Counted from the stretch's first letter, positions 1 to 8,934 are shown. The stretch is DNA of 64,000 bases from Azospirillum griseum (GCF_003966125.1 NZ_RXMA01000007.1:62001-126000), one strand, 5' to 3'. Numbers and translations: made by a program. The notes: a model not told the origin generated them from the letters alone.

Positions 1-431
1 TCGGCGACGGCGGTGTTTGCTTCCTCCAGCACCGCGATCAGGGCGGAAGCGCCGTTGCGCAAGGCGGCGACGGTGGTGGTTCCGGGTTGCCGGGCTTCCA
101 GCGCATCGACCAGACCGACCAGCGCCCGCCCGCGCGCCTGGATCTCGGCAAAGCGCCGCTCCCGCTCCTCGGGTCGGTCGGCGGCCTCCAGGGTGGGGGC
201 GGCCATGACCAGACCGCCGCTGTCGACCGCCAGCCGCTTGGCCAGTTCCAGCCCCGGCAGGCTGTTTCCGACGATGCGGCCCAACGGATCCTCCACCGCC
301 GCAAAGGACCACAGGCCGACCAGAACGGCGGCGATGGTCAACCCCGCCATGCCGGTGAAGGCCAGACGCAGTTTGGCGCGCACGCCGAACCGATGGCGGG
401 AGGGCGCGGTGGATGGGGAGGAGGTGAGCAT
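1..431 (-). CDS. Sensor histidine kinase, N-terminal part (cut by window edge)
   Basis: Open to the left edge, so only about the first 143 residues are visible. After a basic leader (RHRFGVRAKLRLAF) there is one clear membrane segment near residues 22-45, followed by a periplasmic-looking helical stretch (SLPGLELAKRLAVDSGG) that resembles the TorS/BarA-type sensor region of hybrid kinases. No kinase core is visible, so the assignment rests on this membrane-plus-helical-sensor layout and could equally fit a chemoreceptor or GGDEF protein. ATG at 431 is used; an in-frame ATG at 443 is an alternative. It lies downstream of the porin on the same strand, separated by a strong hairpin, so it is probably a separate unit. 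Confidence 0.5.
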   Translation of the reverse strand, partial: MLTSSPSTAPSRHRFGVRAKLRLAFTGMAGLTIAAVLVGLWSFAAVEDPLGRIVGNSLPGLELAKRLAVDSGGLVMAAPTLEAADRPEERERRFAEIQARGRALVGLVDALEARQPGTTTVAALRNGASALIAVLEEANTAVA

Positions 432-466
432 GCCGGAGAGCATCCGTTGCAAGACGGGAAGGAGTA

Positions 467-495
467 TGGCGGCGCGGCTCTGGACCGCGCCGCCA
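467..495 (-). terminator. Hairpin downstream of the porin gene
   Basis: Perfect 11-bp arms TGGCGGCGCGG (467-477) and CCGCGCCGCCA (485-495) enclose a 7-nt loop, 10 bases past the porin stop codon. There is no T-run, so it is either a non-canonical terminator or an mRNA 3'-end stabiliser. Confidence 0.6.
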
Positions 496-505
496 CGTGT
501 CAGGA

Positions 506-1648
506 TCAGAAGACCAGGGTCGAGCGCAGCAGCACGATGTTTCCACGGTCGTTCTGGGAGGTGGTGTCGGACTTCAGGTCGAAGTGGTTGTATTCGGCTC
601 CCAGAGCCAGACCGGGGGCCACGGTGTAGCGCAGACCGGTGGTGATGAGGTTGAAGCGGCGGTCGCCGCGCACCGTCAGATCGCCCGCGTCCTTGGAGCG
701 CAGATAGCCCACGCCCAGCGTGTAGGCACCGGTCGTGTATTGCGCGCCGACCGTCCACACATCCTGTGCGCCGCGATCGGTCGCGCGCGTGTTGCTGCTG
801 CGGGTGATGTACCCGCTGTCGCCGCCATTGGCGTAGCTGCCGCCGACCTTCAGCCCGCCATAGGCCGCCGACAGGCCGACATGGTAGGACGACAGCCGTT
901 CGAAGCTGGTCCCGGTGCTGGTGTTGCGGGACTGGCCGCCAATGACGAAGACGTCACCCGCGACGGTCACGTCGCCCAGCGTGTCGGCGTAGTTGAAACC
1001 GCCTTCATAGACGTCGGAATAGCCGCCGCTGCGGAAGGAATCGGCGGCAGCCACCGTCTTGCTGCGGTCCACGCTGGTGTGGAAATTGCCGGTCTTGGGC
1101 TGGTAGCTGACCACGGCCTGGAAGCCGGAAAAGCGCGGGCTGGCGTAGAGCACGCGGGTGCCCGCGTCGCCGGTTTTGAACGCCTTCAGGTTGGTGGTCA
1201 TGCTCGGCACGTTGGAGCCGGTGTTGCCAAGGAAGGCGGCGTAGCTGCCATCAACGCCGCCGGTGCCCCAATCCGATGGCGCGATCACGCCGGTCCCGTC
1301 GCTCGGCCCGCCCAGCGCCCCCGCGCTGATCTGGCCGAACCCGCCCTTGACGAACATGTAGGCCCCGTCGTCGGAGACGGTGCGGTCGCTGTTGGAAGCC
1401 TGGAGGGTGACGCGCGCGCCGTATTCCAGCCCGTTGTCGGCGGTGGCGGTCGGCGACACCTTCAACTGGAAGCGGTTGCGGAATTCGGTGGAGCGCTGCC
1501 CGCTTTTCAGCGACTGGCCGACGACGCCCGCTTCGAAATAGGCTTCGCCGCCCAGGATGATGTCGAACTTCGAGGCCGCGTTGGCGGTGGTGCTGCCAAG
1601 GGCGGCAAGGGCGATGGCGGCCACGCTGCCAAGCCAATACTGAGTCAT
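506..1648 (-). CDS. Outer-membrane porin (Gram-negative porin family)
   Basis: A 380-residue protein that begins with a Sec signal (MTQYWLGSVAAIALAALGS, cleavage after TANA) and ends in a C-terminal phenylalanine (STLVF), the BAM-recognition signature of outer-membrane beta-barrels. The body has alternating amphipathic strands with many Gly/Tyr/Asn and short turns, as in 16-stranded trimeric porins of alphaproteobacteria. The ATG at 1648 has a good Shine-Dalgarno (GGGAGG); the longer open frame to 1900 has no signal peptide and is rejected. A paired operator about 255 bases upstream matches one upstream of the sugar-binding protein, which suggests this porin is the outer-membrane entry for the same oligosaccharide. 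That substrate link is inference. Confidence 0.88.
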   Translation of the reverse strand: MTQYWLGSVAAIALAALGSTTANAASKFDIILGGEAYFEAGVVGQSLKSGQRSTEFRNRFQLKVSPTATADNGLEYGARVTLQASNSDRTVSDDGAYMFVKGGFGQISAGALGGPSDGTGVIAPSDWGTGGVDGSYAAFLGNTGSNVPSMTTNLKAFKTGDAGTRVLYASPRFSGFQAVVSYQPKTGNFHTSVDRSKTVAAADSFRSGGYSDVYEGGFNYADTLGDVTVAGDVFVIGGQSRNTSTGTSFERLSSYHVGLSAAYGGLKVGGSYANGGDSGYITRSSNTRATDRGAQDVWTVGAQYTTGAYTLGVGYLRSKDAGDLTVRGDRRFNLITTGLRYTVAPGLALGAEYNHFDLKSDTTSQNDRGNIVLLRSTLVF

Positions 1649-2283
1649 AGGACCTCCCGTTGAGTGTGTTTTGCAAGAGAGAGCAAAGCCATGGCTTCGC
1701 CGGTCCCCCGGCTCCGTCACAGACCGGGGGTGCAGCGGACAAGCCGCAGACGTCACCGCTTCCGCCCTGTGGATGGGCAGAGCCGAAGCGGTGGATGTCG
1801 GACAGGCAAAGGGTGGAAAAACGTCCGGGTGAAGGCAGGCGACGGTTCCCGTCAATCCTGCTGGGTCCGGATTGTACGAGACACCATCAAATCGAGTCAA
1901 TCGATTTAGTAAATCGTTTTATTAAATCATCGTGCAACAGCCCGGCGGAACGTTGCCGTGGCGGCGGAACGCGGGCCGCCCTGGTGCAACACTTCGGAAT
2001 CATCGTTCATTTTCAGCGGCTTGATCCGCAATCCGCGCTCTCGACGGAGCCTGGTCTTCGCCGGTGAATGGAACATATGAAACACTGTGCAACACATTTC
2101 AGGCCCCTGTTCATCCGTTGCACGGCATCGTCCGTCACGGCGTTGCGGGAGCACGGAAAAGGGGTGGAGAGCAGGGGCAGCGGTGGGCATGGGACACACT
2201 CCGCAGGCAATCAGGCGTAAAGTCCTAATTGAATGGGCAGGCCCAGGCAACGGCGTGCGGAACAATCAACGCAGCGGGCGCGT
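1649..2283. other. 635-bp intergenic region upstream of the porin
   Basis: No convincing gene: the open frames here lack ribosome sites and domain sense. The left part should carry the porin promoter and a 5' leader. The only clear structure is the tandem palindrome at 1903-1928, lying in an AT-rich pocket (about 1880-1930) that contrasts with the surrounding GC-rich DNA. Nothing recognisable was seen from about 1930 to the end of the LacI gene. Confidence 0.6.
1903..1928. promoter_or_regulatory. Tandem LacI-type operator, porin side
   Basis: Two 13-bp elements abut exactly. GATTTAGTAAATC (1903-1915) is a perfect palindrome around a central G, and GTTTTATTAAATC (1916-1928) is a one-mismatch version. 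The same double element occurs at 8935-8960 upstream of the sugar-binding protein. Odd-length palindromes of this kind fit a LacI-family dimer, and a LacI gene lies in the locus. The assignment of regulator to site is inference. Confidence 0.7.
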
Positions 2284-3282
2284 TCACACCGACTGGCGGC
2301 GGATGAGCGGGCAGGGCAGGCGGATGACGGCGTTCGGTGCGACCGACCCCGCCGGGGCCAGCAGGCATTCCACCGCCTTGCGGCCAAGGTCGTAGTGGGG
2401 AAGCTGCATGGTGGTCAGGCCGGGGCGCAGCAGGCCGGCCAATTCGTGGTTGTCGTAGCCGATGATCGCCAGATCGCCGGGGATCGACAGGCCCAGCTCC
2501 TTGACCGCCTCGTAACAGCCCATCGCCACCCAATCGTTGACGCAGAACAGCGCCGTCGGCGGTTCATCCAGCGTCATCAGGGCCTTGGTGGAACGGTAGC
2601 CCCCCTCGGGGAACCAGCAGTCGGCGCGGACCAGGGCGGGATCGAAGGCGATGCCCGCCTCGTCCAGGGCGCGGCGGTGGCCAATCAGACGCTCCCGCCC
2701 GGCATCGACCTCCGGCACGCCATAGAGCATGCCGATGCGGCGATGCCCGGCGTCGATCAGGGTTCGGGTGGCGGTGTAGCCGCCCAGTTCCTCGTCGGCC
2801 AGGATCGCCGGGAAGCGGCTTTGCCGGTCATAGGCGTTGACCAGGATCGTCGGGATTTGCAACAGCGCCTCGGGCAGATCCACCCCGCACATCGACATGG
2901 CGGCGTAGATCACCCCATCGACCTGCCGGTCGCACAGCATGTCGACGGCGGCCCGCGTGATGGCGGCGTCGCCCCCGGTGTTGACGATCAACAGAACCTT
3001 GTCGTTGGCCCAACTCAGCTCTTGCGCCCCGGCGATGCTGCGCCCGGCGTAGCCGGAGGAGGCGATCACGTCGGTGATGAAACCGATGGTGTGGGTTTGC
3101 GAGGAGCTGAGCGCGCGGGCGCTGGGGTTGGGCCGGTAGCCCAGCTTGCGCACCGCCTGCACCACCCGTTCCTTGGTTGCTTCCGGGATGGCGCTGGCGT
3201 TGTTGTTGAGCACCAGCGACACCGTGGTCGGGGACACCCCGGCCTCTTCGGCGACACTGCGGATGGTGGGGCGGCGGGCCAT
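2284..3282 (-). CDS. LacI-family sugar-responsive repressor
   Basis: A 332-residue protein of standard LacI length. The N-terminal helix-turn-helix (TIRSVAEEAGVSPTTVSLVL, residues about 6-25) is followed by the hinge (NPSARALSS) and a periplasmic-binding-protein-like effector domain (TIGFITDVIASSGYAG through GYDNHELAGLLRPGLTT). It lies 119 bp downstream of the ABC ATPase gene on the same strand, at the end of the sugar transport cluster, so it most likely controls that cluster and the porin through the paired palindromes at 1903-1928 and 8935-8960. The inducer is not evident from sequence; the hydrolase in the cluster suggests a fructosyl-containing sugar. Confidence 0.93.
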   Translation of the reverse strand: MARRPTIRSVAEEAGVSPTTVSLVLNNNASAIPEATKERVVQAVRKLGYRPNPSARALSSSQTHTIGFITDVIASSGYAGRSIAGAQELSWANDKVLLIVNTGGDAAITRAAVDMLCDRQVDGVIYAAMSMCGVDLPEALLQIPTILVNAYDRQSRFPAILADEELGGYTATRTLIDAGHRRIGMLYGVPEVDAGRERLIGHRRALDEAGIAFDPALVRADCWFPEGGYRSTKALMTLDEPPTALFCVNDWVAMGCYEAVKELGLSIPGDLAIIGYDNHELAGLLRPGLTTMQLPHYDLGRKAVECLLAPAGSVAPNAVIRLPCPLIRRQSV

Positions 3283-3401
3283 GATCGTCCAAAGCGGATG
3301 CGGAAACCCGGCGATCCTATACCGCCGGTCTCCACTCTGGAAAGGACAGGCTGCGGCCCCTGCCCGTGGCCAATGGGGCTTTTGGGGGCGGCTTTGCTTC
3401 C

Positions 3402-4490
3402 TCAGACCGGCAGGGCCACGCCCGCCCCGTCGAAGACGTGCAGGGCAGTGGGATCGAAGCGGGCGTCGAAGCGGTCGCCGACCTGGAAGGGCCGACCGCC
3501 GGGAATGGCCATCGTCAGGCCGTTCGCCCCCGGTGCCGACGCGTAGAGGAAGCGGCGGTCGCCGTGATACTCGATGTCCTGGATTTCCACCGGCAGCGCG
3601 GCGCTGCCGGGGCCGTCCGGGGCGAGATGCTCGGGCCGCAGGCCGATCGTCACCGGGTCGCCCAGCCGGGTGGCCTCGCTCGCCCGGTGGTGGGTGGGGA
3701 TGGGCCGACCATCGGCCAGCGCCAGCGTCAACCGCCCACCGTCCAAGGCAGCGATCTGGGCGGGCAGAAAGGACATGGCGGGCGAGCCGATGAAGCTGGC
3801 GACGAAGCGGTTGGCGGGCCGTTCGTACAGCTCCGCCGGGGTCCCGACCTGCTCCACCCGCCCGCCGTTCAGCACGACGATGCGGTCGGCCAGCGTCATC
3901 GCCTCCACCTGATCGTGCGTCACATAGATCATGGTGTTGCCCAGATCCCGGTGCAGCCGGGCGATCTCCAGCCGCGTGTTCACCCGCAGGGCGGCGTCCA
4001 GGTTCGACAGCGGTTCATCGAACAGGAACACCTTGGGGTGGCGGACGATGGCCCGCCCGATGGCCACGCGCTGGCGCTGCCCCCCCGACAGGGCGCTGGG
4101 CCGCCGGTCGAGGTAGCGTTCCAGATGCAGGATGCGCGCGGCCTCCGCCACCCGCTGCGCGATCAGGGTGCGGTCGGCCTTGGCCATCTTCAGGCCAAAG
4201 GCCATGTTGTCGCGCACCGTCATGTGCGGGTAGAGGGCGTAGGACTGGAAGACCATCGCCACGCCGCGCTCCACCGGGCTTTGATCATTGGCCCGCACCC
4301 CGTCGATCGTCAGATCGCCGCCGGTGATCTCCTCCAACCCGGCGATCATGCGCAGCAGGGTCGATTTCCCGCAACCCGACGGGCCGACGAAGACGATGAA
4401 CTCGCCGTCGGCGATCTCCAGGTCGATGCCGTGGATCACCGACAGCTCATGGTAGCTTTTGCGGATCTGGCGCAGCGATACGGGGGCCAT
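3402..4490 (-). CDS. Sugar ABC transporter ATP-binding protein (MalK/UgpC type)
   Basis: A 362-residue ATPase that energises import with the two permeases upstream. Visible motifs: Walker A GPSGCGKST at 36-44, Q-loop Q82, signature LSGGQ at 134-138, Walker B VFLFDE at 154-159, D-loop SNLD, and the switch histidine in YVTHD. The C-terminal 120 residues form the OB-fold (TOBE) regulatory domain typical of the CUT1 subfamily for oligosaccharides and glycerol phosphates. It is separated from the hydrolase gene by about 140 bp that contain a two-palindrome repeat, so its expression relative to the upstream genes may differ. Exact substrate unknown. Confidence 0.95.
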   Translation of the reverse strand: MAPVSLRQIRKSYHELSVIHGIDLEIADGEFIVFVGPSGCGKSTLLRMIAGLEEITGGDLTIDGVRANDQSPVERGVAMVFQSYALYPHMTVRDNMAFGLKMAKADRTLIAQRVAEAARILHLERYLDRRPSALSGGQRQRVAIGRAIVRHPKVFLFDEPLSNLDAALRVNTRLEIARLHRDLGNTMIYVTHDQVEAMTLADRIVVLNGGRVEQVGTPAELYERPANRFVASFIGSPAMSFLPAQIAALDGGRLTLALADGRPIPTHHRASEATRLGDPVTIGLRPEHLAPDGPGSAALPVEIQDIEYHGDRRFLYASAPGANGLTMAIPGGRPFQVGDRFDARFDPTALHVFDGAGVALPV

Positions 4491-4531
4491 GGCGGCGCTC
4501 CCTCTGTGGGATGGGTTGCGGGGACGCGGGA

Positions 4532-4633
4532 TAGAGCGCCGTGCCTGAAATATGGTTCAACACGGCGCTCTAAGCTTTGATTTATCGAGCAGATTCACGC
4601 GTGAAATCGATTCCGATTTAACGCGATCTGCTC
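4532..4633. repeat. RIME-like two-palindrome intergenic repeat
   Basis: Two different palindromes sit side by side. The first has perfect 12-bp arms TAGAGCGCCGTG (4532-4543) and CACGGCGCTCTA (4561-4572), with an inner TGAA/TTCA pairing. The second has outer arms GAGCAGAT (4587-4594) and ATCTGCTC (4626-4633) and inner near-perfect arms CGCGTGAAATCG / CGATTTAACGCG (4598-4609, 4614-4625). Total length about 100 bp. The layout matches the ~108-bp RIME elements of rhizobia, which consist of two large palindromes. The right end overlaps the last bases of the hydrolase gene. Calling it a dispersed repeat is inference from layout, since only one copy lies in this window. Confidence 0.65.
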
Positions 4634-5580
4634 TAGGGTGTGAGGCTCTCGATGCGGCCATCCGCGCCGATGCGCAGCGGCACCGGATCGGTCAGGCCGC
4701 CCAGGAAGGAGCCGTCGGGCTGGTAGCCCTGCCAGCTCAGGGCCATCGGCTGCCCATCCGGGCCGGGGGCGAATTTGGTGCCGAACAGCGCGTTGGTCTG
4801 GCCGACCGCGACCGGCCCGGCGTAGCGGAACCCGCCATAGGGGCTGTCGGACAGGGCGTAAAAGGCCCCGGTCGCCACCGGCGCGCCGCTGTCGGCCCGC
4901 ACCCAACTCTTGTCGGCGTTGAAGATCAGGATGTAGCGGCCTTCCCACGGGATCACCTGCGGGATCTCCATCAGGAAAAACTCGTCCATCTCCGTCACCG
5001 GCCCTTCGACGGTCCAGGCGCGCAGATCGCGCGAGCGGGCCAGCGCGACGCACCCCGGCTTGCCGGGGCCGCCGTCGCGCCGCTGGGCGGTGATGTAGGC
5101 GAGATGGCCATCCCCCGCCGGATCGGCCATCAGGAAGGGGTCGCGCCACGCCAGTTCCTGCTGATGGTCGGGATTCTGGCCGAGGTAGCGGGCGGGATCG
5201 GCCTCGATCACCGGGTTGGCCGGGTCCTTGGTCCATTGGGTCAGATCGTCCGACCAGGCCAGACCGACGCGCTGGATCTTGCCGTCTTCGGCCCAATTGG
5301 TGCCGGTGTAGAGCATGGCCCAACGGTCGCCGACGCGGCAGACGCTGCCCGTCCAGATCGCCCGGTCGTCCCAGGACCCGGCCGGACCCGGCTCCAGCGC
5401 CATCGGCCGCTCGGTCCAATGGGTCAGGTCGCGGGACACGGCGTGGCCGCAGCGGGCGTTGGCGTGCCGCATCTCCGGGTCGGGCAGGCTGCGCGGCGCG
5501 CGCAGATAGAACAGATGCGTGTCCTTTCCGTCCTGGACGGTCCAGAAATCCCACACATACTGATCAGGCGGATTGAACAT
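4633..5580 (-). CDS. GH32/68-like five-bladed beta-propeller glycoside hydrolase
   Basis: A 315-residue cytoplasmic protein (no signal peptide). The RDP motif at 136-138 is the transition-state-stabilising triad of GH32 and GH68 enzymes. D11 (VWDFW) is placed as the nucleophile and E195 (MEIPQV) as the acid/base. Repeated SRDLTHW and SDDLTQW blade motifs are typical of the fold. It lacks the canonical WMNDPNG start and the C-terminal beta-sandwich of invertases, so it is shorter than normal GH32 (about 450-500). It begins 3 bp after the permease gene ends, within the operon, implying hydrolysis of an imported fructoside or similar sugar. Family-level confidence is good, substrate weak. The stop codon is embedded in the adjacent repeat. 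Confidence 0.78.
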   Translation of the reverse strand: MFNPPDQYVWDFWTVQDGKDTHLFYLRAPRSLPDPEMRHANARCGHAVSRDLTHWTERPMALEPGPAGSWDDRAIWTGSVCRVGDRWAMLYTGTNWAEDGKIQRVGLAWSDDLTQWTKDPANPVIEADPARYLGQNPDHQQELAWRDPFLMADPAGDGHLAYITAQRRDGGPGKPGCVALARSRDLRAWTVEGPVTEMDEFFLMEIPQVIPWEGRYILIFNADKSWVRADSGAPVATGAFYALSDSPYGGFRYAGPVAVGQTNALFGTKFAPGPDGQPMALSWQGYQPDGSFLGGLTDPVPLRIGADGRIESLTP

Positions 5581-5583
5581 GAC

Positions 5584-6450
5584 TTATCCTTTGACGGCCG
5601 AGCCGACGACGCTTTGGATGAACCAACGTTGAAAGGTGAGATAGGCGATGATGACCGGCAGGGAGGCCATGTTGGCGAACGCCATCACCTCCCCCCACTG
5701 GCGCGGTTCCTGGCCGAAGAACTGGGCGACGCCGACCGACAGCGGGCGGAATTCCACCCCGCGCGTGACCATCAGCGGCCAGAGATAGGCGCTCCAGAAC
5801 TCCAGCCCCTGAAGGATGGCGACGGTGGCGATCACCGGGGCGCTGAGCGGCATGATGATCGACCAATAGATCCGCCACACGGACGCGCCGTCCATCGCGG
5901 CGGCTTCGTCCAGATCCTTGGGAAGCTTGGCAAAATATTGATAAAACAGGAAAATGGAGAAAGGATGCGCGATGAAGGGCACGATCTGGACGTGGTAGCT
6001 GTCCATCCAGCCCAGGTGATTGACCATCATCAGCAGCGGAACCGCGAGGCTTTCCACCGGCACGATGATGAGCGCGATGATGACCGCCAGCAGCAGATCA
6101 CGCCCGCGAAAGCGGCGGCGGGCCAGACAATAGGCCGCCATCGAATTGACGATGATGCCCAGGCCGACGATGGACACGACGACGACCAGCGTGTTGACCA
6201 GGAAGCGCAGGAACGGCATCTGCTGGTCGGCCAGAACCCGCTTGTAATTCTCCAGGCTGACCGGACCGGGGATGAAGGCCGCGACCCCGCCCAGATCCTG
6301 GACGATTTGCAGCGTGTCGGGTTTCAGGCTGGTGACGAGCATGACCACCAACGGACCCAGCATGATCGACGCGGCGGCCAGCATGGCGGCGTAGGTCAGC
6401 AGGGTGGCCGGGGAGGTCAGGCGGAGGGTGCGGGATGAAACGGGGGCCAT
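5584..6450 (-). CDS. Sugar ABC transporter permease (MalG/UgpE type)
   Basis: A 288-residue inner-membrane protein with six predicted hydrophobic segments. The cytoplasmic coupling loop (EAAAMDGASVWRIYWSIIMP, about residues 185-205) is the EAA motif that contacts the ATPase. Its length and C-terminal position in the permease pair match the MalG half of CUT1 importers. It starts 3 bp after the preceding permease gene and 3 bp before the hydrolase, so the three are translated from one tightly packed mRNA. Confidence 0.94.
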   Translation of the reverse strand: MAPVSSRTLRLTSPATLLTYAAMLAAASIMLGPLVVMLVTSLKPDTLQIVQDLGGVAAFIPGPVSLENYKRVLADQQMPFLRFLVNTLVVVVSIVGLGIIVNSMAAYCLARRRFRGRDLLLAVIIALIIVPVESLAVPLLMMVNHLGWMDSYHVQIVPFIAHPFSIFLFYQYFAKLPKDLDEAAAMDGASVWRIYWSIIMPLSAPVIATVAILQGLEFWSAYLWPLMVTRGVEFRPLSVGVAQFFGQEPRQWGEVMAFANMASLPVIIAYLTFQRWFIQSVVGSAVKG

Positions 6451-6453
6451 CGG

Positions 6454-7425
6454 TCAGATCTCCCGGTCTTCGCGGACCAGCGCGCGCTGGACCAAGGTGA
6501 TGCCCAGAACCAGCAGAAAAAAAAGCACCGAGGCGGCGGAGGCAAAACCGACACGGTGCTCCCGGAAGCCGGAGTTGAAGAGGTAACGCACCAGGGTGTT
6601 GGTGCTGTCCAACGGGCCGCCCTGGGTCAGAACATCGACCTGACCGAACAGCTTGAAGGCCAGAACCGTGGTGGCGAGCACGACGAACACATGGGTGTTG
6701 CGCAGCGACGGCAGAGTGATGTGGAGGAATTGCTGAAAGCGGCTGGCCCCGTCGATCCGCGCGGCCTCGTACAGTTCGGCGTTGATCGATTGCAGACCGG
6801 CCAGATAGATGACCATCTGGAATCCCACCCCCTGCCACACCGACAGGACGATGATGGTGGGCATCGCCAGCGTCTCGTCGCCCAGCCAGTCATAGGGGCC
6901 GAGCACGCCGCCCGACAGCGTGCCGACCAGCGCGTTCAGCACGCCCTGGGGCGCGCGCAACAGCCCGGCCCAGATCACGCTGACCACCGCCATCGACAGC
7001 ACCGTCGGCAGGAAATAGACGCCCCGGAACAGGTTGCGCCCCGGCAGCCCGCTGTTGACCAGAACGGCCAGCAGCAGGGCCAGCGCGCTTTGCACCGGGA
7101 CCGTCACCAGGGCAAAGCGCGCCGTGTTCCAGGCCGCTTGCCAGAACCGTTCATCCTCCAGGATCGAGGCGTAATTCGCCAAGCCCACGAACAGCGTCAC
7201 CGCCCGCCGGTTGAGCAGGTTGTAATTGGTGACGGACAACCCGATCGACAGCAGGAAGGGCAGCACCAGAAACAGGGCGAGCAGCAGCAGCGCCGGGGTC
7301 AGCATGAGCGCGACGGTGCGCCGGTTGGCCCTGCGGCTGGTGGTGGTGCCTGTGGTGGTGATGCCGGGGCTGGCGCTGCGGCCCCCGGCGGCTGTCGGTT
7401 GGGGTGGGTGGGATGGATCGGTCAC
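6454..7425 (-). CDS. Sugar ABC transporter permease (MalF/UgpA type)
   Basis: A 323-residue inner-membrane protein. The first 35 residues are polar and rich in Pro/Thr/Arg (cytoplasmic tail), followed by TM1 (VALMLTPALLLLALFLVLPF) and five more membrane segments. The EAA loop reads EAARIDGASRFQQFLHITLP. It is the MalF-like partner of the next permease. The gene follows the solute-binding protein by about 80 bp and is separated from the second permease by 3 bp, consistent with an SBP-permease-permease-enzyme operon. Confidence 0.94.
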   Translation of the reverse strand: MTDPSHPPQPTAAGGRSASPGITTTGTTTSRRANRRTVALMLTPALLLLALFLVLPFLLSIGLSVTNYNLLNRRAVTLFVGLANYASILEDERFWQAAWNTARFALVTVPVQSALALLLAVLVNSGLPGRNLFRGVYFLPTVLSMAVVSVIWAGLLRAPQGVLNALVGTLSGGVLGPYDWLGDETLAMPTIIVLSVWQGVGFQMVIYLAGLQSINAELYEAARIDGASRFQQFLHITLPSLRNTHVFVVLATTVLAFKLFGQVDVLTQGGPLDSTNTLVRYLFNSGFREHRVGFASAASVLFFLLVLGITLVQRALVREDREI

Positions 7426-7504
7426 GGCTTCGGTTCCTTCGACGACGGCGCGGCTGGTGGGCCGCGCCGCGTTCGGTCGGGATGACGGCGGCGCTGCGGT
7501 GGGG

Positions 7505-8788
7505 TTACTTGCTGCCGAAGGGCGGGTAGCCGCCGTTTTCGGCGATGCCGCGATCGACGCGCGAGGCGGCCTTGCGCAATTCGGTCTTCACGTCGGCCCC
7601 CGACACCACGTTGCTGACGGCGTCAGCGAAGGCGCGGGTCAGCACCGGATAGGCCGGGTGGAAGGGACGCGACACCCCAATGGTCAGCAGTTGCTTGTAA
7701 TAGAGGTTCAGACGCCCGCCCTCCTTGTAGAGATCCGATTGCGGGATCGCCGCCTTGCGGCCGGGAACGGCCCCGTTGGCGTTGGCGATGCGCAGGATCT
7801 CGTCGGGCCGCATCAGGAAGGCGAGGAAGGCGGCGGCCTCCGTCGCGCGCTTGCTTTCGGCGGAGATGCCCCAGTTCCACGACCCCAGGCCGGTGACGTG
7901 GCGGGTGCCGAATTTCGGCATCGGCACCAGGATGGCGTCGGCCCCCAGGCCGCCGTCATGGTTGGGGAAGGCCCAATGGCCGACCAGCGCCAGCGCAGCG
8001 GTCTTGTCGCCGTAAAAGGCGGTGTCGCCCGCCGAGGCCGGAACCACCCAGCCGCGCTTGATCCACTCCTGGAGCTTGCCCAGGCCGCGCACCGATCCGT
8101 CGCTGTCAAGCGCACCGGCGGCCTTCCAGCTCTTGCGGTCGATCAGGTCGCCGCCGAAGGATTGCACCAGCGGCGAAAAGCCGTAGGTGAACCATTCGCC
8201 ATTGCCGTAGTTCAGCTTGACGTCGAGCGGCCACTTGACGCCGTCCAGCTTGGACAGCTTGGTCATGGCGTCTTCGAATTCGGCCAGGGTCCAGGCGTCC
8301 TCCGGGGTGGTGGGAATGCGGATCTGCGCCTTTTCCAGCAGCTTGCGGTTCGCCCACAGGGCCAGGCCGCTGTCGAAGGTGCCGACGCTGTAGAGCTTGC
8401 CGTCGATCGGATAGGTCCCCTGCACCTTCAGCGAGGGCAGCAGATCGTCGATCACCTCCTGCGGCAGCAGGCCGTTCAGCGGGCGGACATGGCCCGACCA
8501 GACATAGTTGGCGAGCAGCGGGCCATCGAAATCGAGCAGGTCGGGCAGGCTGTTGCTGAGCGCGGCGGCGCTGATCTGGTCGTTGTAGCTGCCTTCGGGC
8601 AACTGCACGGCCTTGATCTCGATCTCCGGATTTTCCTTTTGGAAGCGGGTGATCTGGTCCTCCAGCACCTGCCGTTCCACCGGACGGCCGGCGTGGTACC
8701 AGACGCTGACCGTGGTTTTGGCTTCGGCGATGGTGGACAGCGCGGTGAGCGCGGTCAGCGCAAACGCGGCGACAAGACGGCGTTTCAT
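7505..8788 (-). CDS. Extracellular sugar-binding protein of ABC importer (family 1)
   Basis: A 427-residue periplasmic protein with signal peptide MKRRLVAAFALTALTALSTI ending at AEA. The mature start (KTTVSVWYHAGRPVERQVLE) and later GLGSWNWGIS match the family 1 solute-binding fold (MalE/UgpB type). Two adjacent ATGs (8791 and 8788) exist; the second is preferred because it lies 6 nt after GGAGG. It is the first gene of the sugar operon. The paired palindromic operator at 8935-8960 lies 147 bp upstream, where a repressor would act on the promoter. Ligand unknown; neighbours suggest an oligosaccharide. Confidence 0.93.
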   Translation of the reverse strand: MKRRLVAAFALTALTALSTIAEAKTTVSVWYHAGRPVERQVLEDQITRFQKENPEIEIKAVQLPEGSYNDQISAAALSNSLPDLLDFDGPLLANYVWSGHVRPLNGLLPQEVIDDLLPSLKVQGTYPIDGKLYSVGTFDSGLALWANRKLLEKAQIRIPTTPEDAWTLAEFEDAMTKLSKLDGVKWPLDVKLNYGNGEWFTYGFSPLVQSFGGDLIDRKSWKAAGALDSDGSVRGLGKLQEWIKRGWVVPASAGDTAFYGDKTAALALVGHWAFPNHDGGLGADAILVPMPKFGTRHVTGLGSWNWGISAESKRATEAAAFLAFLMRPDEILRIANANGAVPGRKAAIPQSDLYKEGGRLNLYYKQLLTIGVSRPFHPAYPVLTRAFADAVSNVVSGADVKTELRKAASRVDRGIAENGGYPPFGSK

Positions 8789-8934
8789 CATTTTCCTCCG
8801 CAACGGTTGCCGGTCGGTTTCGTTGCGCGAACCGCCGGGATCTTGGACGACCGCGCGCCGTTGCGCTCTTGCGGATCCGGCCCGTTGCGGGGCGGTCCGC
8901 TGGCGCGGCGCGCGTTGTCGTTGAGGCGACTATA

